A stretch of DNA of 36,163 bases from Bacteroidota bacterium (lineage in GTDB: Bacteria > Bacteroidota > Bacteroidia > Bacteroidales > UBA7960), in the NCBI GenBank assembly GCA_007694165.1, contig RECE01000196.1, positions 1 to 36,163 of the forward strand, written 5' to 3'. This document shows positions 16,902-24,813 of the stretch, in pieces. Position 1 is the first letter of the stretch, and each line of letters starts with the position of its first letter. The notes under the pieces were generated by a model. That model had not been told where the DNA came from. It saw nothing but the letters and a program-made list of their open reading frames with translations, and did no database searches. Made by a program: the position numbers and the translations under genes.

Positions 16902-17900
16902 ATGACAAAAATAAGGGCTGCGATAACCGCAATTCACGGCTATGTTCCCGAGGACATTCTTAGCAATGCGGAACTCGAAAAAATAGTTGATACCAATGAT
17001 GAATGGATAACTACCCGCACAGGAATCAAGGAAAGACGGATTCTAAAAGGAGAAGGACAAGGGACCTCAGTAATGGGAGCAAAAGCAGTTCAGGGACTGC
17101 TGGAAAAACGCGGAATCAAACCCGAGGAAGTGGATTTGCTCATCTGCTCTACAGTGACTCCCGACATGAAATTTCCGGCCACAGCCAACCTTATAGCTCA
17201 CAAAACCGGCATTAAAAATGCCTTCAGCTTTGACACCAATGCTGCTTGTTCAGGATTTATCTACACCCTGGTTACAGCAGCACAATTTGTTGAATCAGGC
17301 AGGTACAAAAAAGTAATCGTGGTGGGAGCAGACAAGATGTCTTCCATTGTAGATTATACTGACCGCCAGACCTGTGTTATATTCGGTGATGGAGCAGCAG
17401 CCGTGCTGCTGGAGCCCACTGAAGAAGAATCAGGAATAATGGACCATATTTTCCAGTCTGATGGATGTGGACATATTCACCTTCATATGAAAGCCGGTGG
17501 TTCTGCTTACCCTCCAACCCATGAAAACATTGACGCGCGCGAACATTATGTTTATCAGGAAGGGCAGGCAGTATTTAAATTTGCTGTAAAAAACATGGCA
17601 GACGTGGCTGTGGAGGTCATTGAAAGAAACAACCTGAAACCTGAAGACATTGCCTGGCTTGTACCTCACCAGGCCAACATGCGCATCATTGAAGCTGTAT
17701 CCAGAAGAAGCGGCATCCCCCTGGACAAAGTAATGGTGAACATCCATAAATACGGCAACACCACCAATGCCACTATCCCTCTCTGCCTATGGGAGTGGGA
17801 AAACCGCATGAAAAAAGGAGACAACATTGTGCTTGCAGCCTTTGGTGGCGGATTTACCTGGGGATCTATCTGGCTTAAATGGGCTTACGACCCTCAATAA
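16902..17900 (+). CDS. fabH: Beta-ketoacyl-ACP synthase III
   Basis: The 332-residue thiolase-fold enzyme starts type II fatty-acid synthesis by condensing acetyl-CoA (or a branched primer) with malonyl-ACP. The catalytic triad is present: C116 in NAACSGF, H256 in VPHQAN and N286 in KYGNTTNAT. The N-terminal [15 protein letters not shown] and C-terminal [16 protein letters not shown] are standard. It is the last gene of the DUF177-rpmF-plsX-fabH operon, and its likely terminator (17941-17958) sits inside the 3' end of the converging MazG-like gene. No biotin carboxylase genes follow. Confidence 0.97.
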   Translation: MTKIRAAITAIHGYVPEDILSNAELEKIVDTNDEWITTRTGIKERRILKGEGQGTSVMGAKAVQGLLEKRGIKPEEVDLLICSTVTPDMKFPATANLIAHKTGIKNAFSFDTNAACSGFIYTLVTAAQFVESGRYKKVIVVGADKMSSIVDYTDRQTCVIFGDGAAAVLLEPTEEESGIMDHIFQSDGCGHIHLHMKAGGSAYPPTHENIDAREHYVYQEGQAVFKFAVKNMADVAVEVIERNNLKPEDIAWLVPHQANMRIIEAVSRRSGIPLDKVMVNIHKYGNTTNATIPLCLWEWENRMKKGDNIVLAAFGGGFTWGSIWLKWAYDPQ

Positions 17901-17911
17901 ACAACAGCAAC

Positions 17912-18241
17912 CTATTCAAACAATTTCCTGTTATTTTTATGCCGTGATTCATCACGGCTTGTTTTCTTGTGCAGATTTTTTTCAAAAGCTGCAGTAAGGT
18001 CCGTGCCTGTTTGATTGGCAATACAAATCAAAACAAAAAGCACATCGGCAAGCTCATCTGCCAGGTCGTTGTCTTTTTCACCTTCTTTAAAAGACTGCTC
18101 CCCATACCTTCGGGCCATTATTTTTGCCACTTCCCCAACCTCCTCCGTTAGCATGGCCATATTGGTAAGCTCGTTGAAATATCTTACGCCAGTGGTGTTT
18201 ATCCACTCATCTACGCTGCGCTGGGCTTCTTTTAATTCCAT
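17912..18241 (-). CDS. MazG-like nucleotide pyrophosphohydrolase
   Basis: The 109-residue protein has the all-alpha NTP pyrophosphatase layout: an EExxE metal-binding motif at 33-37 (EEVGE) and a second acidic ExxD at 63-66 (ELAD), with NDLADELADVLFVLICIANQTG typical of the family. Such enzymes hydrolyse noncanonical or excess NTPs to NMP and pyrophosphate. It is a single-domain form, about half the length of E. coli MazG. The ATG at 18241 was chosen over a TTG two codons earlier; it lies six bases after the dtd stop, so the two are cotranscribed. Its 3' end contains the hairpin that probably ends fabH transcription on the other strand. The substrate is not determined. Confidence 0.9.
   Translation of the reverse strand: MELKEAQRSVDEWINTTGVRYFNELTNMAMLTEEVGEVAKIMARRYGEQSFKEGEKDNDLADELADVLFVLICIANQTGTDLTAAFEKNLHKKTSRDESRHKNNRKLFE
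17941..17958 (+). terminator. fabH operon terminator inside the converging gene
   Basis: GCCGTGA and TCACGGC form a perfect 7-bp stem with a TTCA loop, followed by TTGTTTTC and preceded by an A/T-rich stretch. It is 40 bases after the fabH stop and inside the last codons of the minus-strand MazG-like gene. Confidence 0.65.
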
Positions 18242-18247
18242 AACCAA

Positions 18248-18700
18248 TTATTCTCTGTTTTTACTGTCAATAATAATGGTAACAGGGCCGTCATTCACTA
18301 ATGAAACCTGCATCATGGCCCCGAATACTCCCGTTTTTACATCTTTTCCAACACTCCGCGACAATGCTTTGGCAAATTCTTCATAGAGAGGAATAGCAAT
18401 TTCGGGACGAGCAGCCCTGATATAAGAGGGTCGATTTCCTTTTTTGGTGCTGGCATGAAGGGTAAACTGGCTTATAAGCAGTATCTCGCCCCCGGCTTCC
18501 TGAACAGAAAGATTCATTATCCCTTCTGCATCATCAAAAACCCTGAGACGCGAAACCTTGCCACATAACCATTCAATATCCTCTTTGCTATCCGATTCTT
18601 CTATTCCCAAAAAAACCAGCAACCCGTTTCCTATTCCTGAATACTCTTTGTTTTCTAAACTTACCGATGCCTGGGTTACTCTTTGAATCACTATACGCAT
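18248..18700 (-). CDS. dtd: D-aminoacyl-tRNA deacylase
   Basis: The 150-residue enzyme hydrolyses D-amino acids (and glycine mischarged on tRNA-Ala) off tRNA in the cytoplasm. The family's two active-site signatures are present: SQFTLHAS at 77-84, extending to KKGNRPSY, and NDGPVT at 136-141 carrying the Gly-x-Pro cross-subunit motif. The N-terminus MRIVIQRVTQASV is standard and fixes the ATG at 18700. It follows rsgA by 126 bases and overlaps nearly with the MazG-like gene, forming an rsgA-dtd-MazG cluster. A -7 box at 18822-18829 may give it its own promoter. Confidence 0.96.
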   Translation of the reverse strand: MRIVIQRVTQASVSLENKEYSGIGNGLLVFLGIEESDSKEDIEWLCGKVSRLRVFDDAEGIMNLSVQEAGGEILLISQFTLHASTKKGNRPSYIRAARPEIAIPLYEEFAKALSRSVGKDVKTGVFGAMMQVSLVNDGPVTIIIDSKNRE

Positions 18701-18821
18701 TGCAACAAATGATTAGAATTATAAAACGTGCTGTTTTGTGAAAGCTTGAAGAATATGTCGGCATCCGATTACTGGCCACAAAAACTCATTGAATCGCTTT
18801 ACCTGTGTATTACAGGAGCAG

Positions 18822-18853
18822 CAAAATTACGATCTTGTATCTTCCCCTGACAA
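18822..18853 (-). promoter_or_regulatory. Candidate internal promoter for dtd
   Basis: On the minus strand TTG (18853-18851), 21 bases, then TAATTTTG (18829-18822) resembles the Bacteroidota consensus. It overlaps the rsgA stop codon. Spacing is slightly long. Confidence 0.3.
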
Positions 18854-19747
18854 TATATTTATATAGTTCAAATACCTTCCGTGGTTTATTTCGCCGCTTT
18901 CTACCTTCTCCTTTACTGCGCAGCCGGGCTCGTGTGCATGGGTGCAATTGTCGAAGCGGCATTTATTGAAAAGATCGCGCATTTCGGGAAAATAATGGCA
19001 TAGCTCCCAGTCTTCAAAATCAACCAGACCAAATTCTTTAATCCCGGGAGTATCTACAATAAAACCTCCGTTGGTCAAAGGAAACATCTCGGCAAAGGTG
19101 GTGGTGTGCTTCCCTTTAAGATGGGCAAGAGAAATCTGTGCTGTTTTAAGATGCAAACCAGGCTCAATGGCGTTGATAAGCGTAGACTTGCCCACCCCGG
19201 AATGTCCGGAAACCAATGACGTTTTGTCTTTGATCAACTCGTTAAACATTTCAAGGTTGCTCTTCTTCAAGGCACTTACTTTTAAACACTCATACCCCAG
19301 GGGGCTGTAAACTGAGATCAATTCGTCCAGCGTCTCGAGCTCCGCATCTTCATACAGGTCAATTTTATTGAAAACTATACATGCCTTTACACTGTACGCT
19401 TCGCAATTAACAAGGAACCGGTCAATAAAACCAGTGGATGTGCGTGGCACATACAAAGTAGCAATAAGAACTGCCTGGTCAAGATTGGCAGCTATCACCT
19501 GGCTTTTTCTGCTCAGGTTGGTGGACTTCCGGATAATATGGTTTTTGCGCTCCAGTATCTGGCTGATAATTCCCGTTTGCTGATCTTTTTCCAATGCGAA
19601 TATTACCCTATCGCCCACTGCAACAGGGTTGGTGGCACGCGAACCTTCCATTTTGAATTTGCCACGGAGCCGACAGTCCAGGATTTGGCCTTGTTCATCC
19701 AGCACCTTGTACCAGCTTCCGGTTGATTTTATTACTGTTCCTTTCAA
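18827..19747 (-). CDS. rsgA: Ribosome small-subunit-dependent GTPase RsgA
   Basis: The 306-residue protein helps late maturation of the 30S subunit. It has an N-terminal OB-like domain, then a circularly permuted GTPase in which the G4 motif NKID (127-130) comes before G1 GHSGVGKST (181-189) and G3 DTPG (232-235). A C-terminal zinc motif follows: C263, C268, H270, C276. Order and length are typical of RsgA/YjeQ. The ATG at 19747 fits the usual MKGTVIKSTG N-terminus. A short tandem repeat lies directly upstream. The downstream genes are dtd and a MazG-like gene on the same strand. Confidence 0.96.
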   Translation of the reverse strand: MKGTVIKSTGSWYKVLDEQGQILDCRLRGKFKMEGSRATNPVAVGDRVIFALEKDQQTGIISQILERKNHIIRKSTNLSRKSQVIAANLDQAVLIATLYVPRTSTGFIDRFLVNCEAYSVKACIVFNKIDLYEDAELETLDELISVYSPLGYECLKVSALKKSNLEMFNELIKDKTSLVSGHSGVGKSTLINAIEPGLHLKTAQISLAHLKGKHTTTFAEMFPLTNGGFIVDTPGIKEFGLVDFEDWELCHYFPEMRDLFNKCRFDNCTHAHEPGCAVKEKVESGEINHGRYLNYINILSGEDTRS

Positions 19748-19751
19748 AGTA

Positions 19752-19783
19752 GTTATTGGGTTATTGAGTTATTGGGTTATTGA
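19752..19783. repeat. Four tandem copies of an 8-bp unit
   Basis: The unit GTTATTG(G/A) occurs four times in a row, alternating G and A in the last position, starting four bases upstream of the rsgA start codon. Copy number of such short repeats can change by slippage and alter spacing of the leader. Confidence 0.85.
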
Positions 19784-20002
19784 GTTAGCAGGTTTATAGG
19801 CCAGAGGGTTGTTAAGCTAAACCTAACTGAGGTTCAACAAACCCGTAAAGTCTTACCTTGATTTTCAATAAAAAATAAAATTAGACAAAATCTACAGAAC
19901 TTCTACCTATTGGGGAGTATTTTTACCCAGGGAGTCCTGATTTTTTATTAACTTCAAAAAATGCAATGATCAGGGGGTAAGATATGAATGGAAAGGTTTT
20001 TT

Positions 20003-20010
20003 TATCTTTG
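20003..20010 (+). promoter_or_regulatory. -7 box (TATCTTTG) upstream of the Gfo/Idh/MocA gene
   Basis: TATCTTTG matches TAnnTTTG exactly, 72 bases before the ATG at 20083. No TTTG is at the ideal -33 distance. Confidence 0.5.
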
Positions 20011-20082
20011 TGAGGTTTTTTCGAGACAGCCCACAGGTATAGCTCAATTCATTCTCATTCCTGTATTACAAAACAATCAATA

Positions 20083-21075
20083 ATGGCAAAAACTATCAAT
20101 TGGGGAATCATAGGGTGTGGAAATGTGACAGAACAAAAAAGCGGACCTGCATTTGGCAAAATCAAAGGCTCAAAGCTGATTGCCGTAATGCGTCGTGACA
20201 GGGAAAAGTCAATGGATTATGCACTTCGGCATAAAGTGCCACACTTTTATGACAACGCAGAACAACTGATACATAACCCCGAAGTAAATGCAATATATGT
20301 TGCCACACCGCCTGGTTCTCATGCCGGATATGCTATAAGTGCCATGAAGGCAGGAAAAGCTGTGTATGTAGAGAAACCTATGGCAATCAACCATGCCCAG
20401 TGCCTTGAGATGGTGAAAGTATCAGAAGAAACAGGGACTCCCCTTTTTGTAGCATACTACAGAAGGAGGTTGCCTGGATTTTTAAAAATCAAAGAGCTCA
20501 TTGATTCAGGGGTTATTGGTAAACCTTTATTTTTCAGTATCCGGTACTTTGAACCGGCCAAAGAAGCTGACTTCAGGGATCCATTGCCCTGGAGGGTAAT
20601 TCCGGAAATATCGGGAGGGGGTTACCTGCACGACATGGGGAGCCATCATTTAGACCTGATAGATTACCTTCTGGGCCCTATAGAGAAAGTTTCTGCCTTA
20701 ACCACGAGTCAAAAGAATCTTTACGAGCCTGAAGATTTTATTTCAGCGGGATTTACCGGCCAGGAGGGGATAGTCGGTCATGGTATATGGAGTTTTGCAG
20801 CCCCTGATCATGCAAAAGAAGACTATATGGAAATTATTGGAGAGAAAGGAAAGGTTTCCTTTTCCTGCTTCAGCTTCAGCCATACAAGGCTGACAGTAAA
20901 CGGTCGTTCGCGCTATTTTGTCAACAAACGTCCTCAGCATGTTCAGCAGGGCCTGATACAAACTATCGTAAATGAACTTCAAGGCACAGGGGTTTGTCCC
21001 AGCACCGGGGTAACAGCGGCAAGAACCAGCCGGGTGCTGGATAAGATTACGAATACCAATTCGGCCGGGCAATAA
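20083..21075 (+). CDS. Gfo/Idh/MocA-family oxidoreductase
   Basis: The 330-residue cytoplasmic enzyme has an N-terminal Rossmann fold (WGIIGCGNV at 7-15), the EKP catalytic motif at 97-99 and the C-terminal GGGYLHDMGSHHLDLIDYLLG motif at 178-198. It belongs to the NAD(P)-dependent dehydrogenases that act mostly on sugars and sugar derivatives. The specific substrate cannot be read from the sequence. There is no Tat or Sec signal, unlike many glycosidase-type members. It is followed by a long structured intergenic element and then gldA, with no obvious functional link. A -7 box lies upstream. Confidence 0.92.
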   Translation: MAKTINWGIIGCGNVTEQKSGPAFGKIKGSKLIAVMRRDREKSMDYALRHKVPHFYDNAEQLIHNPEVNAIYVATPPGSHAGYAISAMKAGKAVYVEKPMAINHAQCLEMVKVSEETGTPLFVAYYRRRLPGFLKIKELIDSGVIGKPLFFSIRYFEPAKEADFRDPLPWRVIPEISGGGYLHDMGSHHLDLIDYLLGPIEKVSALTTSQKNLYEPEDFISAGFTGQEGIVGHGIWSFAAPDHAKEDYMEIIGEKGKVSFSCFSFSHTRLTVNGRSRYFVNKRPQHVQQGLIQTIVNELQGTGVCPSTGVTAARTSRVLDKITNTNSAGQ

Positions 21076-21082
21076 ATTAAAT

Positions 21083-21206
21083 AGTGCTTGCAAGAAAACG
21101 CCAATTGCGGCGTTGGGCTTGCCTTCAAAACAGTCATTTACGAAAAGTAAACTCCTGTTTTTCAGCCATCGCCCGCCTTGCACTTGACGCTTTCTTATCA
21201 AGCACT
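21083..21206. repeat. 124-bp rod-like inverted-repeat element
   Basis: Nearly the whole segment can fold on itself. AGTGCTTG (21083-21090) pairs with CAAGCACT (21199-21206), and the imperfect arm extends to about 20 bases each side. Inside lie GGGC/GCCC (21115-21118 with 21171-21174), AAAACAG/CTGTTTT (21127-21133 with 21155-21161) and TTTAC/GTAAA (21137-21141 with 21147-21151) closed by a GAAAA loop. By hand I count about 39 base pairs. It could be a MITE-like repeat, a structured RNA or a processing site; no target-site duplication is obvious. Confidence 0.6.
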
Positions 21207-21249
21207 TGTAAAAATGATGAGTTTTCTTGCTAACACTAAATAAACTTTC

Positions 21250-22164
21250 ATGACGCTAACAGTAAAAAATGTCACCAAAACTTATGGGCAACAGAAAGCC
21301 CTTGATGATGTATCACTTGAGCTAAAACAGGGAGAAATCCTGGCACTCCTGGGGCCCAATGGGGCCGGCAAGAGTACGATGATGAAAATCATTTCCTGTT
21401 ACCTGCCCCAGAATCAAGGCGAGGTATGGGTTTGCGGGCACAATGTGGTAACTGAATCATTGCGTGTACGCGAGCTGGTAGGCTATCTTCCCGAAAACAA
21501 TCCTTTGTATCTTGATATGTACGTTAGGGAGTACCTTGAATTTGTAGCGGGATTGCATAAACTGGGAAAAAACACCAAATCCAGGGTAGATCAGATGATT
21601 GAGCAAACCGGATTGGTCCCGGAACAACACAAGAAAATCGGCGCATTGTCAAAAGGATACCGCCAGAGAGTTGGGATTGCCCAGGCCCTTATTCACGACC
21701 CGAAAGTACTGATACTGGATGAACCCACCTCGGGACTGGATCCCAATCAGCTGGTAGATATCAGAGAATTGATAAAGGAAACCGGCAAACATAAAACAGT
21801 GCTTCTCTCTACGCACATAATGCAGGAGGTAGAAGCGGTTTGCGACAGGGTGATTATTATCAATAAAGGGAAAATTGTAGCTGACGCCCCAACCCATGAA
21901 TTACAGCTGCTCAATAAAAGCAACAAGGTGATTTGGATGGAACTGGAGAAGGAACAGAATCTGGAATTGTTGAAAAATATTCCGGGAATACTGGATGTGC
22001 AGCGTGAAGGCAGGACAGCTGCCAGGATATTTACCCAAAGTGAGAAAGACCTGCGGGGCGATATTTTCAGATTTGCAGTGTCCAACCAATGGGTAATTGT
22101 AGCAATGAGGCATGAAGATCAGAGCATTGAGCAGGTATTCAGGCAGCTTACATTCGAAGTTTAA
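21250..22164 (+). CDS. gldA: GldA-type ABC transporter ATP-binding protein
   Basis: The 304-residue cytoplasmic ATPase has Walker A GPNGAGKST (35-43), the signature LSKGYRQR (133-140), Walker B LILDEP (154-159) and an H-loop STH. The stretches VGYLPENNPLYLDMYVREYL and LVPEQHKKIGALSKGYRQRVGIAQALIHDPKVLILDEPTSGLDPNQ are characteristic of GldA, the ATPase of the GldAFG transporter linked to gliding in flavobacteria. In non-gliding Bacteroidota the same protein persists with unclear function. The membrane partners GldF and GldG are not next to it. It starts at ATG 21250 after the structured element at 21083-21206 and is followed by metK with its own promoter. Confidence 0.88.
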   Translation: MTLTVKNVTKTYGQQKALDDVSLELKQGEILALLGPNGAGKSTMMKIISCYLPQNQGEVWVCGHNVVTESLRVRELVGYLPENNPLYLDMYVREYLEFVAGLHKLGKNTKSRVDQMIEQTGLVPEQHKKIGALSKGYRQRVGIAQALIHDPKVLILDEPTSGLDPNQLVDIRELIKETGKHKTVLLSTHIMQEVEAVCDRVIIINKGKIVADAPTHELQLLNKSNKVIWMELEKEQNLELLKNIPGILDVQREGRTAARIFTQSEKDLRGDIFRFAVSNQWVIVAMRHEDQSIEQVFRQLTFEV

Positions 22165-22188
22165 GGCTCAATCTAAACAATAAATGTT

Positions 22189-22196
22189 TACCTTTG
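22189..22196 (+). promoter_or_regulatory. -7 box (TACCTTTG) upstream of metK
   Basis: TACCTTTG matches TAnnTTTG exactly, 45 bases before the metK ATG. There is no room for a SAM riboswitch between it and the start codon. Confidence 0.5.
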
Positions 22197-22241
22197 CCGG
22201 GCAAATTCAAAAAAATTATTTCAATTATAATTATCTAATAT

Positions 22242-23561
22242 ATGGGCTATTTGTTTACATCTGAATCCGTATCAGAAGGACATCCTGACAAGGTGGCGGA
22301 TCAGATTTCCGATGCATTGCTGGATGAGTTTTTACGTCAGGACCCTGAATCCAAAGTGGCATGTGAAACCATGGTTACTACCGGACTGGTGGTTTGTAGT
22401 GGCGAAGTAAAAACCCGTGCATGGGTCGATATTCAGAATGTGGTAAGAGAAGTTTTAAAAGAAATCGGTTATACAGATTCTTCCTATAAATTCGAGGCAG
22501 AATCATGCGGTGTAATTTCTGCCATTCACGAGCAATCTCCCGATATCAATCAGGGGGTAGAGAGAGAAAAAGAAGAAGATCAGGGTGCAGGAGACCAGGG
22601 CATGATGTTCGGTTATGCATCAATGGAAACAGACGAATTTATGCCTCTTACGCTCGACCTTTCTCATATCCTGCTGCAGGAACTGGCAGCCATAAGGAAA
22701 AAAGGAGAAATCATGACTTATCTCAGGCCTGACTCCAAGGCCCAGGTAACTGTAGAATACGACGATAATCACAAACCCGTGCGCATCGACACCATTGTGG
22801 TTTCAACCCAACATGACGAATTCATCCTTCCCTCAGGAGATACACTGGCAGAGAGAAAATCGGCAGAAAAACAAATGCAGAACAAGATCAGGGAAGACAT
22901 TGAAAAATTTCTGATTCCGCTTGCAGCTGAAGTATTACCCGAAAGATTGCGCCCGCTGTTCACCAATGGCTACAAGCTGCTGGTAAACCCCACAGGAAAA
23001 TTTGTTATCGGAGGCCCTCATGGCGACAGTGGTCTTACCGGAAGGAAAATTATTGTGGATACCTATGGTGGAAAAGGGGCACATGGCGGAGGAGCTTTTT
23101 CAGGAAAGGACTCCAGTAAGGTTGACCGCTCAGCTGCCTATGCTACCCGTCATATTGCCAAAAACATGGTGGCTGCAGGTATTGCCAGCGAAGTATTGGT
23201 TCAGGTTGCTTACGCAATCGGCGTTGCAGAGCCTGTAGGAATTTACGTAAACACTTTTGGCACATCAAAAGTGAAGTTAAGTGACAATGAAATTTCCGAA
23301 AAAATTGAGAAATTATTCGACCTGAGACCCTTCGCCATCATCAGGCGATTTGGACTGAAAAACCCAATATTCCTCCCAACCTGTACCTACGGTCATTTTG
23401 GAAGAACTCCTTTTGTAAAAGAAGTTCAGGTAGCTTACCAGGACAAAGACACTTACAAAAAGTTGGTGGATGGCAAAGAACTAAATTTCAAAAAAGCTGA
23501 GTTTTTTGCATGGGAAAAAACCGATTATGTTGACCAGCTAAAGAAGGAATTTGGGCTTTAA
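22242..23561 (+). CDS. metK: S-adenosylmethionine synthetase
   Basis: The 439-residue cytoplasmic enzyme makes S-adenosylmethionine from methionine and ATP. The N-terminal [27 protein letters not shown], the [10 protein letters not shown] motif (after a short acidic insert EKEEDQGA), and the [20 protein letters not shown] phosphate-binding loop are all present. It is a little longer than the E. coli enzyme (384 residues), as is common in Bacteroidota. Its stop codon overlaps the stop of the converging nadD by four bases, and a strong terminator on its strand lies inside nadD at 23611-23642. A -7 promoter box lies upstream. Confidence 0.97.
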   Translation: MGYLFTSESVSEGHPDKVADQISDALLDEFLRQDPESKVACETMVTTGLVVCSGEVKTRAWVDIQNVVREVLKEIGYTDSSYKFEAESCGVISAIHEQSPDINQGVEREKEEDQGAGDQGMMFGYASMETDEFMPLTLDLSHILLQELAAIRKKGEIMTYLRPDSKAQVTVEYDDNHKPVRIDTIVVSTQHDEFILPSGDTLAERKSAEKQMQNKIREDIEKFLIPLAAEVLPERLRPLFTNGYKLLVNPTGKFVIGGPHGDSGLTGRKIIVDTYGGKGAHGGGAFSGKDSSKVDRSAAYATRHIAKNMVAAGIASEVLVQVAYAIGVAEPVGIYVNTFGTSKVKLSDNEISEKIEKLFDLRPFAIIRRFGLKNPIFLPTCTYGHFGRTPFVKEVQVAYQDKDTYKKLVDGKELNFKKAEFFAWEKTDYVDQLKKEFGL

Positions 23562-24142
23562 TACAGCTTATTTTCCAGGATAAAATCATAAACCCCATCG
23601 GGGACCATAAATCTTGCTGAACGACCTTCAGCAAGATTTTTTCGTATTAGGGAGGACGAAATATCTATAACCGGGGCGCTTGTTTTGTGTAGGTTGGGAA
23701 AATCGTCAAACGCTGTGCTATCATAACCCGGTCTTGGATACACATACACTGGCAACAATTCAATAATCTCCTGCCAGTTTTTCCATTTATCAAATTCCTG
23801 CAAATTATCTGCACCTATCAGAAGAATAAACTCTTTGCCCGGGAATTCATCATACAGCCTTAAAAGGGTTTTATAGGTATAGGTAGGCAAAGGCATATCA
23901 AACTCAATATCACACACGCTGAAGCCTTTAAAATCAGCAACAGCCAGGTCAAGCATCTTCTTCCGTGTGGCCTGGTGTGTTTGTTTTTGTTCTGTCTTAA
24001 ATGGATTTTGCGGAGAAATCACAAACCACAATTCGTCTATCTCCGGTAAATTCAGGAAGTATTCGGCAATGATAAGATGACCCATATGCACAGGGTCATA
24101 GGAACCGAAAAACAGTGCTGTTTTACCTCCGTTGCCATCCAT
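23558..24142 (-). CDS. nadD: Nicotinate-nucleotide adenylyltransferase
   Basis: The 194-residue enzyme adenylates nicotinate mononucleotide in NAD synthesis. It shows the nucleotidyltransferase motif [10 protein letters not shown] at 13-22 and the C-terminal [11 protein letters not shown] segment that corresponds to the ISxTxxR motif. Length is typical. It is the last gene of a yicC-gmk-nadD operon common in Bacteroidota, 90 bases after gmk. Its 3' end overlaps metK by four bases and contains the metK terminator on the opposite strand. Confidence 0.95.
   Translation of the reverse strand: MDGNGGKTALFFGSYDPVHMGHLIIAEYFLNLPEIDELWFVISPQNPFKTEQKQTHQATRKKMLDLAVADFKGFSVCDIEFDMPLPTYTYKTLLRLYDEFPGKEFILLIGADNLQEFDKWKNWQEIIELLPVYVYPRPGYDSTAFDDFPNLHKTSAPVIDISSSLIRKNLAEGRSARFMVPDGVYDFILENKLY
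23611..23642 (+). terminator. metK terminator embedded in nadD
   Basis: ATCTTGCTGAA at 23611-23621 pairs perfectly with TTCAGCAAGAT at 23627-23637 around CGACC, followed by a T-run. On the plus strand this is a classic intrinsic terminator, 50 bases after the metK stop, and it lies within nadD codons for the segment near [13 protein letters not shown]. Confidence 0.85.
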
Positions 24143-24232
24143 TCTCTTATAATTTGGTTATATGATACTTTTGTAAACCGTCAGCACACACCCTGCTAAG
24201 AATTTGTGCTATCCGATTGTTGAAAGGTATTA

Positions 24233-24811
24233 TCAAGCCGGATAAAGAAAACTGTTCATGATTTCTTTGGTGAGAGCGATAGCCATCTCCAGGTCATCAT
24301 TTACAACGGTAGCATCAAATTCAGGAGCAAATCCCATTTCAAATTCAGCTTTGTCAATCCTTTTCTCAATGCTTTGGGGAGTTTCAGTACCGCGCCCTGT
24401 GAGCCTGGCTCTCAACTCTTCAACCGAAGGAGGCATAATAAAAAGTGCCAGGGAGTTGTCAGGATATTGCTTTTTTATATTTAATCCCCCGATTACATCA
24501 ACATCAAAAATAACATGCCTGCCGTTATTCCAGATCCTTTGCACTTCAGATTTCAGGGTACCATAGAAACTGCCGGGATAAACCTCCTCCCATTCCAGGA
24601 AGGCTCCCTGGTCAATCTTTTTCCGGAATTCTTCTTCCGACAAAAAATAGTAATCTTTCCCATCCGTTTCTCCCTGCCTTGGAGTTCTGCTGCAAGCAGA
24701 AACGGAGAATTCAAGTGATGTAATTTCAGGGAGCACAGCTTTTACAATGGTCGTTTTTCCTGATCCTGAAGGAGCACAGACAATGATTAGCTTTCCTTTG
24801 ATTTCACTCAT
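24233..24811 (-). CDS. gmk: Guanylate kinase
   Basis: The 192-residue enzyme phosphorylates GMP to GDP. It has the P-loop APSGSGKTT (13-21), the GMP-binding SACSRTPRQGETDGKDYYFLS segment, and FLEWEEVYPGSFYGT, all diagnostic. It begins two bases after the yicC stop, so the two are tightly coupled, and nadD follows. Standard length and a clear call. Confidence 0.97.
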   Translation of the reverse strand: MSEIKGKLIIVCAPSGSGKTTIVKAVLPEITSLEFSVSACSRTPRQGETDGKDYYFLSEEEFRKKIDQGAFLEWEEVYPGSFYGTLKSEVQRIWNNGRHVIFDVDVIGGLNIKKQYPDNSLALFIMPPSVEELRARLTGRGTETPQSIEKRIDKAEFEMGFAPEFDATVVNDDLEMAIALTKEIMNSFLYPA

Positions 24812-24813
24812 AG

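Larger units (their letters stand above)
19748..20082. other. 335-bp divergent intergenic region
   Basis: The region separates divergent rsgA and Gfo/Idh/MocA genes. It contains the 8-bp tandem repeat at 19752-19783 and the -7 box at 20003-20010. The rest is AT-rich with no recognised gene. Confidence 0.5.

Noticed and set aside
19752-19783. Short repeats considered as a CRISPR array
   Set aside because: The unit is 8 bp, directly contiguous without spacers, and there are no cas genes.
22165-22241. Possible SAM riboswitch before metK
   Set aside because: Only 77 bases are available, they include the -7 box, and no SAM-aptamer-like stems are visible.
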